In this document: positions 44,049 through 53,790 of the stretch, piece after piece
How the letters are laid out: each line of letters opens with the position of its first letter
Numbering within the stretch: position 1 is the stretch's first letter
From: Marinilabilia salmonicolor
GTDB taxonomy: Bacteria > Bacteroidota > Bacteroidia > Bacteroidales > Marinilabiliaceae
Reading direction: 5' to 3'
Length of the DNA stretch: 64,000 nucleotides
Assembly: GCF_003003035.1 (NCBI RefSeq)
Contig: NZ_PVTS01000016.1
Location: forward strand, 1 to 64,000
Made by a program: the position numbers and the translations under genes
Notes under the pieces: model-generated
The model's input: the letters and a program-made list of their open reading frames with translations, nothing else
Database searches by the model: none
What the model was told of the DNA's origin: nothing

Positions 44049-44240
44049 CTATTCCGTATCTTCCTGAAGCTTCTGAATATAGGCTGCTTTTTTAAGCTCT
44101 TCCCGGCGCTGAACAGACGGTTTGGTAAAAGCCTGGCGACTACGGATTTCACGCATTGCACCGGTTTTTTCAAACTTACGCTTGAATTTCTTCAGAGCTC
44201 TTTCAATATTTTCTCCTTCTTTAATAGGAACTACGATCAT
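44049..44240 (-). CDS. rpsU: Ribosomal protein bS21
   Basis: A 63-residue S21: VPIKEGENIERALKKFKRKF, then RSRQAFTKPSVQRREELKKA. Small and basic, ending in acidic QEDTE. It binds near the anti-Shine-Dalgarno region of 16S rRNA. Transcribed alone before the Xer terminator. Confidence 0.96.
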   Translation of the reverse strand: MIVVPIKEGENIERALKKFKRKFEKTGAMREIRSRQAFTKPSVQRREELKKAAYIQKLQEDTE

Positions 44241-44458
44241 GGTATTCGTCTTTAATATTTTTAAACTTCAATTCTTTTAAACTAAAACAAGCTTCAACAT
44301 CCGTCGGAATGCAGAAACCTAATTGGGAATATTTTTATAATCAGTTCTTTTCTTCAATAAATAAACAACCAACCTCCAATCTTTTAGACGGTTATAATAA
44401 GAAAATAGTTTTTCCAAAATCAGGTGCAAAGAAAATGAAGATTATTGATTGAAACAAG

Positions 44459-45421
44459 TTAATTTTCATTTTTCTGCTCTTCATTTCTGTTTTTCTCATT
44501 AAAACAGAGATAGGGCAACACCTTTTCAAGCGCTGCTTTATCAAAAGAAGTGAAGGCTTCCAAAGCATGCTCATTGGCAATACTTCCGTTTTTCCTTTGG
44601 TATTCAATAATTTCCCTTGCCTGATAAAAATTAATATATGGATGTGCTTTAAGTTTTCGGAGTGAAAAAGAGTTCACATCCATTTTTTTAATATCCGCAA
44701 CTGAAACCACAAAATAAGCGCTTATCTCATCCACCAGCCCGGGAGACAACCCGTACACCTCCCTGAGCTGCTCAACACTGTAAAAACCGCCCAGCAGATT
44801 TCGAAAATCGACAATTCGCTGTGAGAAAACCGGACCGATACCTTTGATTTTTTGTAATTCAGTTGTATCGGCTTTATTGAGATCAATAATCAAAGCTCCG
44901 ATTTCTGAAGCATTTTCAGTTTTACCGGACACAACCGGATTCCTGTCATTCCTTTTCTCCCGGATATCGACATACTCTTTCCTCTCATTTGCTACCCTGA
45001 CCGGAATTTTCACATAGGGGCTCATCAAAGTCAGTAATTCCTGATCAATTCCATAAATTTTTCCTACTTCCTCTCCTTTGCGAAAAACACCTCCGGCTTC
45101 CCGAAACTTCATCCAGTTGATAATTGCATACGAAGGCACCCCCATTTTGGAGAGCTCGGTAACAGAGACGGTATTGGGATTGAATGTGGTAAACTTAAAT
45201 TCCTTTTTTCCCCGGGAGCCTGAAGATTTAGTTTTTAATTCCATTTTGACGGAATACTTCGATTCAGTCAAAAATTTAACATCTGAGATCATCTCTATTT
45301 CCGGAGGATCAGCAAGAAAAGGCAAAAGAAATCTGACGATAACCAAAAGAACAATCAGGAGACTTAATAAAACGAGGCCATATTGCTCCCTTCGGGAAAA
45401 AGCCAGCCAATCTTTCCACAT
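44459..45421 (-). CDS. Helix-hairpin-helix protein (ComEA-like), membrane-anchored
   Basis: A 320-residue protein. One N-terminal membrane helix (YGLVLLSLLIVLLVIVRFLL) is followed by three helix-hairpin-helix modules: FNPNTVSVTELSKMGVPSYAI, then DLNKADTTELQKIKGIGPVF and VNSFSLRKLKAHPYINFYQA. This HhH_3 arrangement is that of ComEA-type DNA-binding proteins. In Bacteroidota it may serve DNA uptake or be of unknown role. It stands alone between rpsU and the transporter gene. Confidence 0.82.
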   Translation of the reverse strand: MWKDWLAFSRREQYGLVLLSLLIVLLVIVRFLLPFLADPPEIEMISDVKFLTESKYSVKMELKTKSSGSRGKKEFKFTTFNPNTVSVTELSKMGVPSYAIINWMKFREAGGVFRKGEEVGKIYGIDQELLTLMSPYVKIPVRVANERKEYVDIREKRNDRNPVVSGKTENASEIGALIIDLNKADTTELQKIKGIGPVFSQRIVDFRNLLGGFYSVEQLREVYGLSPGLVDEISAYFVVSVADIKKMDVNSFSLRKLKAHPYINFYQAREIIEYQRKNGSIANEHALEAFTSFDKAALEKVLPYLCFNEKNRNEEQKNEN

Positions 45422-45498
45422 GACATTTTTTGCAGCAAGTTAAACCATAACTCGCATTAAATCAAACATCAAAACGACATTCTTCCTTCTATTAATTA

Positions 45499-46863
45499 TC
45501 AAATCCAACCAAGGCCGTTGAGGAAAACCAATGCAATAGCTATGGGAGCCAAAAACTTTATAATAAACCGAAAACCGCTGTAATAACGGGCCTTTTTCCC
45601 ATCTGCCTCTATTTCAAGACGAGGTAAATTTTTGTCCATGATCCATCCCACAAAAATAACCACCAAAAGGCCTCCGATGGGAAGCAGTATATTTGAAGAA
45701 ACATAATCAAACCCACCAAAAGCGGCATCACTAAAAACACACAGCGCAGCCAGCAACGACATTATTCCGGCGGCAATCCAGGTAGCCTGCTTTCGGCGAA
45801 GTTTTAGTTCCTCTGTAAAATATGCCACCACTACCTCAAGTAAAGAGATGGAAGAGGTAAATGCAGCAATACTTAGCAAAACAAAAAACAGTAATCCGAA
45901 AAAATAACCACCGGCCATCTGGTTAAAAATATTGGGCAATGTAACAAACACCAGACCCGGGCCCTGATTGGGAGCCATCCCGAAGGCAAAAGCTGCCGGA
46001 AATATTGCGACACCTGCCAAAACAGCAATCAGGGTATCAGCCAAAGAAACCGAAAGAGCCGTTCCTCCGAGACTCTCATTTTTTTTGATGTAAGATCCAT
46101 AAGTAACAATAACCCCCATCCCTATACTTAAAGAGAAAAAGGCCTGCCCCAATGCTTCAAGAATTACATCCGAATTAAGTTTGGAAAAATCCGGATTGAA
46201 GAGAAAATCAAGTCCGGCCATTGCCCCGTCAAGTGTAATGGCCCGCACATTCAGAACAAGAATGATTAAAACCAACAGGGGCATCAATATTTTAGTGTAT
46301 TTTTCTATTCCTTTTTCAATGCCTGAACTAACAATGTATGCCGTTCCGGTCATGAAAAGCAATGTCCAGAACAAGGACCATCCTTTGGTTGACTGAACAC
46401 CTTCAAAAACCTGTATCATCTGGTCCGGAGTATTGCCGGCCAAAGCATTGGTCAGAGAATAATAGACATATTGTAAAGTCCATCCGGCCACCACAGCGTA
46501 AAAACCGAGAATAAGAAACGCTGCACCTACGCCCATCACACCAATCAAAAACCAGGGTTTGCCAGGAGCAAGTTTTCTGAAAGCTCCGAAAACATTCAGT
46601 TGTGCTTTTCGGCCAATCAACAATTCAGAGATCATAACCGGAACACCGATCATGATAACAAACAGCAGGTAAACCAACAGGAAGGCTCCTCCTCCATTTT
46701 CACCAAGGATGTATGGGAATCTCCAAATATTACCGAGTCCGATAGCAGAACCTGCAGCAGCAGCAATGATGCCAAATTTTCCTGAAAATGTATCTCTGGA
46801 TGGTGTGTTGGATTGCATAACTGGAAAAGATAAAAGAGTATCACTAAAAAAACCCCCACACAA
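45499..46863 (-). CDS. Sodium-dependent NSS-family transporter
   Basis: A 454-residue neurotransmitter:sodium symporter family member (LeuT/MhsT type) with about 11-12 membrane helices. The conserved N-terminal segment GSAIGLGNIWRFPYILGENGG is complete and holds the Na+ and substrate site. It likely imports an amino acid with Na+; the substrate is unknown. The start could also be the inner MQSNTPSRDTFSGKFG, which is closer to the family. Standing between the HhH gene and fba, each separately transcribed. Confidence 0.9.
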   Translation of the reverse strand: MCGGFFSDTLLSFPVMQSNTPSRDTFSGKFGIIAAAAGSAIGLGNIWRFPYILGENGGGAFLLVYLLFVIMIGVPVMISELLIGRKAQLNVFGAFRKLAPGKPWFLIGVMGVGAAFLILGFYAVVAGWTLQYVYYSLTNALAGNTPDQMIQVFEGVQSTKGWSLFWTLLFMTGTAYIVSSGIEKGIEKYTKILMPLLVLIILVLNVRAITLDGAMAGLDFLFNPDFSKLNSDVILEALGQAFFSLSIGMGVIVTYGSYIKKNESLGGTALSVSLADTLIAVLAGVAIFPAAFAFGMAPNQGPGLVFVTLPNIFNQMAGGYFFGLLFFVLLSIAAFTSSISLLEVVVAYFTEELKLRRKQATWIAAGIMSLLAALCVFSDAAFGGFDYVSSNILLPIGGLLVVIFVGWIMDKNLPRLEIEADGKKARYYSGFRFIIKFLAPIAIALVFLNGLGWI

Positions 46864-46872
46864 TCGTGGGGG
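46853..46872 (-). terminator. Terminator after fba
   Basis: CCCCCAC and GTGGGGG form the stem with an ACAATC loop. On the minus strand it continues into GGTTTTTTTAG. It terminates the aldolase transcript and overlaps the 5' end of the longer transporter reading. Confidence 0.85.
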
Positions 46873-46903
46873 CTTAAAAATTTATCCTATTTGTGCATCT
46901 GTA

Positions 46904-47983
46904 TTACAATACATCTACGCAATTAAGTGCTTTGAATGCAAGTTCGAGACGCTTAACCATAGCCTCTTCACCGGCACGAAGCCATTTACGGGGATCGTAA
47001 TACTTCTTATTTGGTTTATCCTCTCCTTCGGGATTACCAATCTGTGCCTGAAGATAATCATGGTGCTTAGCATCATATTCACGAACACCATCCCAAAAAG
47101 CCCACTGAGTATCGGTATCGATGTTCATTTTGATAACACCATAGCTCACAGCTTCCTGAATCTCGGCATCAGAAGAACCTGACCCACCATGGAATACAAA
47201 GTTAACAGGCTTCTCTTCAGTACCGAATTTCTCAGCAATATAATCCTGTGACTTTTTCAGAATATCGGGCCGCAATACAACGTTACCAGGCTTGTAAACA
47301 CCATGAACGTTACCAAATGAGGCAGCAATAGTGAAGTTTGGAGATACCTTCTTCAACTCTTCGTAAGCAAAAGCAACCTCTTCAGGCTGAGTATAAAGCA
47401 ATGCATTGTCAACATTGGTATTGTCAACACCATCTTCCTCACCACCGGTAATTCCAAGCTCAATCTCAAGAGTCATATCAATTTTGCTCATTCTCTCGAG
47501 GTATTTTTTACAGATGTCGATGTTCTCCTGCAAAGGTTCCTCTGAGAGATCAAGCATATGAGAGCTAAACAAAGGCTTTCCGGTTTCCTTATAGAATTTC
47601 TCACCCTCATCAAGAAGCCCGTCAATCCAGGGCAGCAATTTCTTGGCAGCATGGTCGGTATGAAGAATCACAGGTACACCATAAGATTCAGCCAAAAGAT
47701 GAACATGCTTAGCAGCAGCAACTGCACCTTTAATAGCAGTTTCCTGTCCTTCTCCGTTGGCAGCTTTGCCGGCATAAAAAGCGGCTCCACCATTAGACAA
47801 CTGAACAATTACAGGTGCTTTAGCAACTTTAGCAGCTTCCATAACACCATTCACGGAGTTGGAACCAACCACGTTTACAGCAGGAAGAGCAAATTGGTTT
47901 TCACGGGCAACGCGAAAAATCTCCTGAAGGTCTTTACCTACAGCAACACCAGGTTTTACAACATCCAAAATTCTTTCTTTCAT
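46904..47983 (-). CDS. fbaA: Fructose-bisphosphate aldolase, class II
   Basis: A 359-residue FbaA-type, zinc-dependent aldolase that splits fructose-1,6-bisphosphate in glycolysis. Zinc and catalytic residues lie in ILHTDHAAKK, in ASFGNVHGVYKPGN and in NFVFHGGSGSSDAE. NMNIDTDTQWAFW near the end (KMNIDTDTQWAF) is conserved. The length and type match E. coli FbaA. Single gene with its own terminator. Confidence 0.96.
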   Translation of the reverse strand: MKERILDVVKPGVAVGKDLQEIFRVARENQFALPAVNVVGSNSVNGVMEAAKVAKAPVIVQLSNGGAAFYAGKAANGEGQETAIKGAVAAAKHVHLLAESYGVPVILHTDHAAKKLLPWIDGLLDEGEKFYKETGKPLFSSHMLDLSEEPLQENIDICKKYLERMSKIDMTLEIELGITGGEEDGVDNTNVDNALLYTQPEEVAFAYEELKKVSPNFTIAASFGNVHGVYKPGNVVLRPDILKKSQDYIAEKFGTEEKPVNFVFHGGSGSSDAEIQEAVSYGVIKMNIDTDTQWAFWDGVREYDAKHHDYLQAQIGNPEGEDKPNKKYYDPRKWLRAGEEAMVKRLELAFKALNCVDVL

Positions 47984-48142
47984 AATTACAATTATTTGAT
48001 GAGATGTAAAATTAATAACTTGTTAAAAGCAATAAAGATTTGCAACAAAACGTAATTATATATCACAAAATCAATTACAAATCCGTGCAAATTTAAAAAT
48101 AAAATAGGAAAAAAAGCAACCATAGTCGAATTTCCGCCGGAA

Positions 48143-50467
48143 CTAAAAAGGATAACCGATGGCAAAGTTAAACCCAACATCGTCCCAAGTCCAGGGTCTG
48201 TTTAACGGAATCCAGCGTTCGCCGGCGGGAAGTGAAGGATCATGGGTCTTAAGACCTGCATCGAACCGGAAGATAAAGTAATTGAAATCGAAACGTGTTC
48301 CCAGGCCTGTTCCTACAGCAAGCTGTTCTGCAAATGTTTCGAAATCGAATAATCCACCTTCAGGACTTGCATCCTCCCTGATGCTCCAGATATTTCCCAC
48401 ATCCATAAACAGAGCTCCTTCCAGAATCCAAAACAGTTTAAACCGGTATTCCAGATTAAACTCCAGCTTGATATCTGCTGTTTGGTTGTAAAAGCGTGCC
48501 CCCTCTTCATTATAGCTTCCGGGGCCCAGTCCCCTGACCGGCCAGGCCCTAATGCTGTTGGCCCCTCCGGAGAAGTAACGTTTTTCAAAAGGCAAAACAT
48601 CCAGATTCCCATAGGGATATCCCACTCCGGCAAAAAAGCGCCAAACCAAAGAGGTATATCTGTCCAAACGATTGTTGAACCTTAGATCCACATCACCTTT
48701 CACATACTGCGCATACCGAATTCCGAGCAACTCATCATAATCCTGTCCGGAATCTTCATTCCAAAGTCCGGAAACCGAAGACAACAAGTTACCTGCCGAT
48801 TCCACATTAGCTCTCAGGTACCAGAAATCACGTCTTTGCCCCAACACCTGCTGATTCAGTAAAAATGAATAGTTCATATTCATGATCAGGTGATCTTCAT
48901 AAGTATATCTCAAAAAGGTATTGCTGATTCTGTCCCAAAACTCATCATTCACCTCAGGAATATTTACGAGATTGAACTCAATGGGATAAAAAGAGTGAGA
49001 AATATATCTGGAAGACTTCCAGTTGTACCCCAGCCGTGCATTGGCAATGGTACGGGTGTAATCAGGTCTGCGCTGATAATTATAAGCCAGTCCGATATTG
49101 GTTTTGGGATTGTATCGTTGCCTGAACTGCTCGATACGAAGCGGAAGTAAAAACCGTGGCAAAACCAGGGAAGCTTCTGCCCCCAGCTCCAGAGTATTAA
49201 ACTCTTCAGCGGAGGACCGCACAAACTGGTTCTGACGTGCAAGCCGGGTATTGAAAGTAAAGAATTCACCCCCCCGCATCAGGTTTTTATGCTGATAGGT
49301 GAGGTTCCCGGCAGCTCCGAGGTTTCCGGATGAGTTGGTCCCTTCGATATCGAAAGATACCGACTGCGGCTTACCCGGAGACAGACGAATAACACAGTCA
49401 AGAAGCGGTTTCCCATCAGCATCGAAATTCCCGGTTTCCCGAAAACGAATATTGATGTATTTAAACAACCTCAATCCACTTAGCAGCTGATGTGTACGAC
49501 TAACCATCCTGGCATTGTAAATATCTCCGGGATGGATATAACTCGAACTAAACAACAATTCCGGCTTGAAAGACAATTTTTCGTTGTAAACAACCACAAT
49601 GTCTTTGTAATTTAAAGTATCTGCTGCAACCGAGGTTCTACCACTATCTGCTCCAATTGCATCAGCTGCTCCCATGCCAATATGAAAAAGAACCCTGTTG
49701 ACTTTGAACCTGCGATGATGTTTGTAACCCAGGGCATCCTCCGGACTGACAACAACCATCGAATCAACCACCTGATGGTTACCCGTCGTGGTATCTGACC
49801 GGAAATAGATAAACTCCTCGGAAAACTTATAAAAGCCTTTACTCCTGAGGTTTTCAGTAATCCGCTCTCTTTCGCGCTCATGCAAATCAACAGTAAACGG
49901 GCGTCCGGATCGCAGCAACGTAGATAACGTATCGTTTAATATTTCCTGACGGATAGAGTCGTCTTCAATCCGGTAAAAAATATTTTTCAGATGATATCTG
50001 TTTCCGGGATTAATATCATAAGTAACTTTCACCTTCTTTTTACCCGAAAAGATGGCCGTATCATTAACGGAGGTTCGAAAATAGCCCTGATTCTTAAGGA
50101 ACAATGAGATCTGACGCGAAGATTGGGTGGCTAAAAAAGGATCATAAATCACAGGTTCTTCTCCGATGCTTCGCAACCATTTGTTAATGCCTTTCCCGCC
50201 ATCACGTCCCGAAAGATTGTAAAGTCCCAGATAAAATTTCCAGACACCGAGGAGTTTAGTGTTTTCCTGCTGTCGGATATATGGCTTTAATTGCTCCTTA
50301 CGCACATCGGCTCCCCTGTTTTTCACTTTCACGTTAGAAAGCAGATGCTCTCCTTCGGGCACAAACTTGGTGGATGAACACCCTGTTCCGAACAAAACCA
50401 TCAGGCCAATAAAAAACGGAATAAAATTCCTGAAAGAAGTAATATTTTTAAACATCAATAAAATCAC
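48143..50467 (-). CDS. BamA/TamA-family outer-membrane assembly protein, lipoprotein type
   Basis: A 774-residue Omp85-family protein. The signal region ends in a lipobox (FGTGC, near residue 30), an N-terminal lipid anchor seen in Bacteroidota TamA-like proteins. POTRA-like segments occupy about 35-420 (GNRYHLKNIFYRIEDDS, FKYINIRFRETG). A 16-stranded barrel-like domain follows, with RYFSGGANSIRAWPVRGLGPG (the conserved surface-antigen motif) and the end DVGFNFAIGYPF. It probably inserts or exports outer-membrane proteins. The MILLMF start and the inner MFKN start are both possible. Confidence 0.85.
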   Translation of the reverse strand: MILLMFKNITSFRNFIPFFIGLMVLFGTGCSSTKFVPEGEHLLSNVKVKNRGADVRKEQLKPYIRQQENTKLLGVWKFYLGLYNLSGRDGGKGINKWLRSIGEEPVIYDPFLATQSSRQISLFLKNQGYFRTSVNDTAIFSGKKKVKVTYDINPGNRYHLKNIFYRIEDDSIRQEILNDTLSTLLRSGRPFTVDLHERERERITENLRSKGFYKFSEEFIYFRSDTTTGNHQVVDSMVVVSPEDALGYKHHRRFKVNRVLFHIGMGAADAIGADSGRTSVAADTLNYKDIVVVYNEKLSFKPELLFSSSYIHPGDIYNARMVSRTHQLLSGLRLFKYINIRFRETGNFDADGKPLLDCVIRLSPGKPQSVSFDIEGTNSSGNLGAAGNLTYQHKNLMRGGEFFTFNTRLARQNQFVRSSAEEFNTLELGAEASLVLPRFLLPLRIEQFRQRYNPKTNIGLAYNYQRRPDYTRTIANARLGYNWKSSRYISHSFYPIEFNLVNIPEVNDEFWDRISNTFLRYTYEDHLIMNMNYSFLLNQQVLGQRRDFWYLRANVESAGNLLSSVSGLWNEDSGQDYDELLGIRYAQYVKGDVDLRFNNRLDRYTSLVWRFFAGVGYPYGNLDVLPFEKRYFSGGANSIRAWPVRGLGPGSYNEEGARFYNQTADIKLEFNLEYRFKLFWILEGALFMDVGNIWSIREDASPEGGLFDFETFAEQLAVGTGLGTRFDFNYFIFRFDAGLKTHDPSLPAGERWIPLNRPWTWDDVGFNFAIGYPF

Positions 50468-50509
50468 AGTATAATTGGGTATTCAATTTTCCTGACAATA
50501 CAAAGAAAC

Positions 50510-50517
50510 CAAATATA
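50510..50517 (-). promoter_or_regulatory. Candidate -7 box for the BamA/TamA-like gene (TATATTTG on minus)
   Basis: CAAATATA on plus reads TATATTTG on minus, matching TAnnTTTG, 43 bp before the start codon. It lies in a 91-bp divergent promoter region. Confidence 0.35.
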
Positions 50518-50530
50518 TCGGTTATAATTA

Positions 50531-50538
50531 TAATTTTG
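50531..50538 (+). promoter_or_regulatory. Candidate -7 box for the SpoU gene (TAATTTTG)
   Basis: TAATTTTG fits TAnnTTTG and lies 20 bp before the ATG at 50559. It faces away from the BamA/TamA box. Confidence 0.35.
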
Positions 50539-50558
50539 CAAACAAAGAAAAAGCCAAA

Positions 50559-51317
50559 ATGATAGGACAAGCGAAAAAAAAACTGATTTCTTCTCTTTCA
50601 CAGAAAAAATATCGTGACAAGAACGGATTATTTGTTGCCGAAGGGCCCAAACTTGTAAACGACTTGCTGGAGGCCGGAGTGCAAGCTGAAATAATCATTT
50701 CCACAGACAACATTTCACTTCCTGAAACAGGACGATCCGTCATCACGGAAATTATCCCCCCCCGGGAATTGCAAAAAATCAGTTTTTTAAAGACGCCCCA
50801 AAACATTCTGGGTGTTTTTCGAAAACCCGAGGCACCATTTCACCCGGACCAACTTACCGACAAGCTCTCACTGGCACTCGATGGCATCCAGGATCCTGGA
50901 AATATGGGCACCATTATCCGCCTGGCCGATTGGTTTGGCATTTCCACAATAGTTTGCAGCGAAGACACGGTGGATTGTTTCAACCCCAAAGTAGTGCAGG
51001 CTTCCATGGGCGCCATTGCCCGGGTAAAAGTAATTTACACAGACTTACCCGCTCTTTTTCAACAAACATCATCAGATTCCGGAATGGAAATCTTTGGCAC
51101 TTTCATGGATGGAGAGAATATTTACGCTCTCGATTTACCACCTTCAGGAATCATTGTATTGGGCAACGAAGGCAGTGGAATCCGTCCGGAAACCACAAAA
51201 CATATAACCCGGAAAGTTGCCATTCCATCATTTTCCGCAGGCGGAATGGAATCCTTAAACGTTGGTATTGCCGCAGCCATTGTTTGTTCAGAATTCAGAC
51301 GTACTACTTCGCCCTGA
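50559..51317 (+). CDS. SpoU/TrmH-family RNA 2'-O-methyltransferase
   Basis: A 252-residue SPOUT methyltransferase that uses SAM to methylate a ribose in tRNA or rRNA. The three SpoU motifs are visible: NMGTIIRLADWFG, IIVLGNEGSGIRPE and IPSFSAGGMESLNVGIAAAI. An N-terminal substrate-binding L30e-like part (KKYRDKNGLFVAEGPKLV) is present, as in RlmB and TrmH. The exact target cannot be told. It is convergent with the FAD oxidoreductase gene, and the two 3' ends overlap by 14 bp. Confidence 0.9.
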   Translation: MIGQAKKKLISSLSQKKYRDKNGLFVAEGPKLVNDLLEAGVQAEIIISTDNISLPETGRSVITEIIPPRELQKISFLKTPQNILGVFRKPEAPFHPDQLTDKLSLALDGIQDPGNMGTIIRLADWFGISTIVCSEDTVDCFNPKVVQASMGAIARVKVIYTDLPALFQQTSSDSGMEIFGTFMDGENIYALDLPPSGIIVLGNEGSGIRPETTKHITRKVAIPSFSAGGMESLNVGIAAAIVCSEFRRTTSP

Positions 51318-52869
51318 TGAGACGGGCAACCGCAAGGGCACATTGTTCTCCGTCGAGAGCCGAAGAAGCGATGCCTCCGGCATATCCGGCTCCTTCTCCA
51401 CAGGGGAATAGTTTTTTGATGCGTACATGCTCTAAAGTTTCCCTGTTGCGGGGAATCCTTACCGGCGAAGAAGTTCTGGATTCAGTGCCCAATACAATCG
51501 CCTCCTCATCCAGAAATCCACGGGCTCTTTTCCCAAAAAATTTAAACCCCTCCTGCAAACGGGAAGAGATATGCTCAGGCAAAATGAAATGCAGCGGAGC
51601 TGACACTGCACCCGGGACATAAGAACAATCCGGGAGGTCGTAAGAAAGTCGTCTTTCAACAAAATCGACCAGGCGCTGTGCCGGAGCAATCACACCCTGT
51701 CCACCGTTTACAGCACAAAGTCTCTCCACATCCTGCTGATATTTCAATCCCGCCAAAGCTCCATACTGATGATAATCCGGAATATCCTCCGGTCTGATTT
51801 CCACCACCATACCACTATTGGCAAAAGGCGAATTCCTTCCCGAAGGAGACATTCCGTTGACAACCATCTCATCGGCTCCTGTCATTGCAGGAACAATAAA
51901 CCCTCCGGGACACATGCAAAAAGAATAAACGCCTCTTCCCTCCACCTGATGAGAAAAGCTATAAGAAGCAGCAGGCAAATAATTCCCACGTCCCTCAGGT
52001 GTATGATATTGAATTTGATCTATCAGTTCCTGCGGATGCTCCACCCGGACTCCCATAGCCCAGGTTTTAGCTTCCAATTCAATTCCTTTTTCATCAAGCA
52101 ACCAATAAATATCCTTTGCTGAGTGACCAGTGGCGAGAATCACTGCTTTGGCGGTAATCTTCTTCCCATCGGCAATCTGCACTCCCACTATTTCATCTCC
52201 CTGAAGAAGAAAATCAACGACCCTGGCATTGAAAAGAAATTCACCTCCCGAGGATATAATGGTTTCCCGGATATTCCGGATAACCCGGGGTAACCGGTCA
52301 GTTCCGATGTGGGGATGCGCCTCAATGAGAATATCATCTGCAGCCCCATGAAAATGCATAATCTCCAGAAATTCGCGAAAATTCCCCCGCTTTTTACTGC
52401 GGGTATATAACTTCCCATCCGAAAAAGTACCGGCACCGCCTTCTCCGAAGGCATAATTTGAATCTTCATTAAGCTCCTCATTCCGATTGAGAAGGGCAAT
52501 ATCTCTTTTTCTTTCAGAAACCTCTTTACCGCGTTCTATAACGATGGGTTTAAAACCAAGTTCTATCAGCTTCAGTGCGGCAAATAAACCTCCTGGACCG
52601 GCACCTACAACAATTACCTCAGGAGCATTGGTTGCATTGGGCCAGTGAAATGAGCGGGGCTGATGAGCCGGCATGGGTTCTCCTGTCCATACTTCCACGT
52701 GTACCTGCACCATCACCTGCTTCTGCCGTGCATCTATGGATCTGCGAATTACTCTCAAACCGGTTATTTTGCCGGGAGAAATTTTCATCTTCCGGGCAAC
52801 AATATTCTTAAAGGATTCCTCCCGTGACGCCTGTTCGGGCGTAAGTCGCAAAGCTACTTCCTGCTTCAT
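51304..52869 (-). CDS. FAD-dependent oxidoreductase
   Basis: A 521-residue flavoprotein. The dinucleotide motif GAGPGGLFAALKLIELG and IERGKEVSERKRD bind FAD. A second motif, AVILATGHSAKDIYWLL, and near the end KKLFPCGEGAGYAGGI, are typical of the DUF/YP-type FAD-dependent oxidoreductase family with an about 80-residue N-terminal domain. The substrate is not known. Its stop region overlaps the SpoU gene tail to tail. Confidence 0.85.
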   Translation of the reverse strand: MKQEVALRLTPEQASREESFKNIVARKMKISPGKITGLRVIRRSIDARQKQVMVQVHVEVWTGEPMPAHQPRSFHWPNATNAPEVIVVGAGPGGLFAALKLIELGFKPIVIERGKEVSERKRDIALLNRNEELNEDSNYAFGEGGAGTFSDGKLYTRSKKRGNFREFLEIMHFHGAADDILIEAHPHIGTDRLPRVIRNIRETIISSGGEFLFNARVVDFLLQGDEIVGVQIADGKKITAKAVILATGHSAKDIYWLLDEKGIELEAKTWAMGVRVEHPQELIDQIQYHTPEGRGNYLPAASYSFSHQVEGRGVYSFCMCPGGFIVPAMTGADEMVVNGMSPSGRNSPFANSGMVVEIRPEDIPDYHQYGALAGLKYQQDVERLCAVNGGQGVIAPAQRLVDFVERRLSYDLPDCSYVPGAVSAPLHFILPEHISSRLQEGFKFFGKRARGFLDEEAIVLGTESRTSSPVRIPRNRETLEHVRIKKLFPCGEGAGYAGGIASSALDGEQCALAVARLIRAK

Positions 52870-53010
52870 TATTTTTTAAGTTGTGAATTTTGTGATCAGG
52901 GTTCTGAGTCGGAGGTTATTAGGTTGAGATTGATTCGCTGCGTTACCAATAACAAATTTTTGCAACAAACAGAAATTCAAATCACCTGCAAAGATATGGA
53001 GATCAAATTA

Positions 53011-53790
53011 TCATTCAAAGTAAAAAGAAAATACAAAAAGACGTGAAGAAAGTCTGTCGAGGACATCAGTAAAATAAACATCTTCAGGTTCTCCGGTACC
53101 ATCCGGATTCAGCACATTTCGCAATCCGACCGAAAGTTTTACCTCTGTAGATAATCTAAAGTAGTTGAGATACATATCGATACCGGTTCCCACTTCCAGG
53201 TATAAATCATTGGATCTTAAGCTGAGTCCATCATTTTCAGTTTTTGCCAAATCGATGCGTGGATTGATACCTCCGATAACATAAGGTTTAAAGTTGGTCA
53301 TCCGGTCGCCACTGAACTTCAGCAAAAGAGGAAACTCAAGAAATGTAGATTTGATTTCCAGTGGTACCTCCTCTGCTTCTCCATCCTGAATGTATAAGAG
53401 ATCGCGCTGTCCGAAACTGATTCCGGGCAGAAAACGCAAATTCAGATTTTTATTGAGGCGCAGACTGGTAACAATACCAATATTGACCCCCGGATTGAGG
53501 CTAACCACTTCGGCATACCGATTCTCAAGGCCTTCGGGACGATCAGCCGGCATCTTATGGCGAACTTTAAAATCCATAGCATTAAGTCCGATAAGAAAGC
53601 CAAAATGAAGTGGCTTGTAGTCAAAGGCAGGAAGGTTCGGAACCTTTTTCTTATTCTCCATCTGAGAAAAAGCAGGCATCTGAAGAACCCATAAGCAAAT
53701 AAAAAGCACAAACAATCTCAATGGCCAATGATTTTTCAGCTTAACGAAAAAAACCAACAGATTATTGCGTTCATTTTTTAACAGAGACAT
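53011..53790 (-). CDS. porT: PorT-like outer-membrane beta-barrel protein
   Basis: Starting at ATG 53790 the protein has about 259 residues, with a signal peptide (FVLFICLWVLQMPAFSQ) and a barrel-like body: HFGFLIGLNAMDFKVRH, FGQRDLLYIQD, and the end LFVFSFYFE. In Bacteroidota porT lies directly after ubiE/menG and is needed for type IX secretion. A longer frame to 54105 runs inside ubiE and is not a real extension. The gene overlaps ubiE by 20 bp. The T9SS sorting domain at the window's end fits. Confidence 0.85.
   Translation of the reverse strand: MSLLKNERNNLLVFFVKLKNHWPLRLFVLFICLWVLQMPAFSQMENKKKVPNLPAFDYKPLHFGFLIGLNAMDFKVRHKMPADRPEGLENRYAEVVSLNPGVNIGIVTSLRLNKNLNLRFLPGISFGQRDLLYIQDGEAEEVPLEIKSTFLEFPLLLKFSGDRMTNFKPYVIGGINPRIDLAKTENDGLSLRSNDLYLEVGTGIDMYLNYFRLSTEVKLSVGLRNVLNPDGTGEPEDVYFTDVLDRLSSRLFVFSFYFE

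Noticed and set aside
51304-51317. 14-bp tail overlap of SpoU and FAD oxidoreductase genes as an antisense control
   Set aside because: Short convergent overlaps are frequent and nothing else supports regulation.
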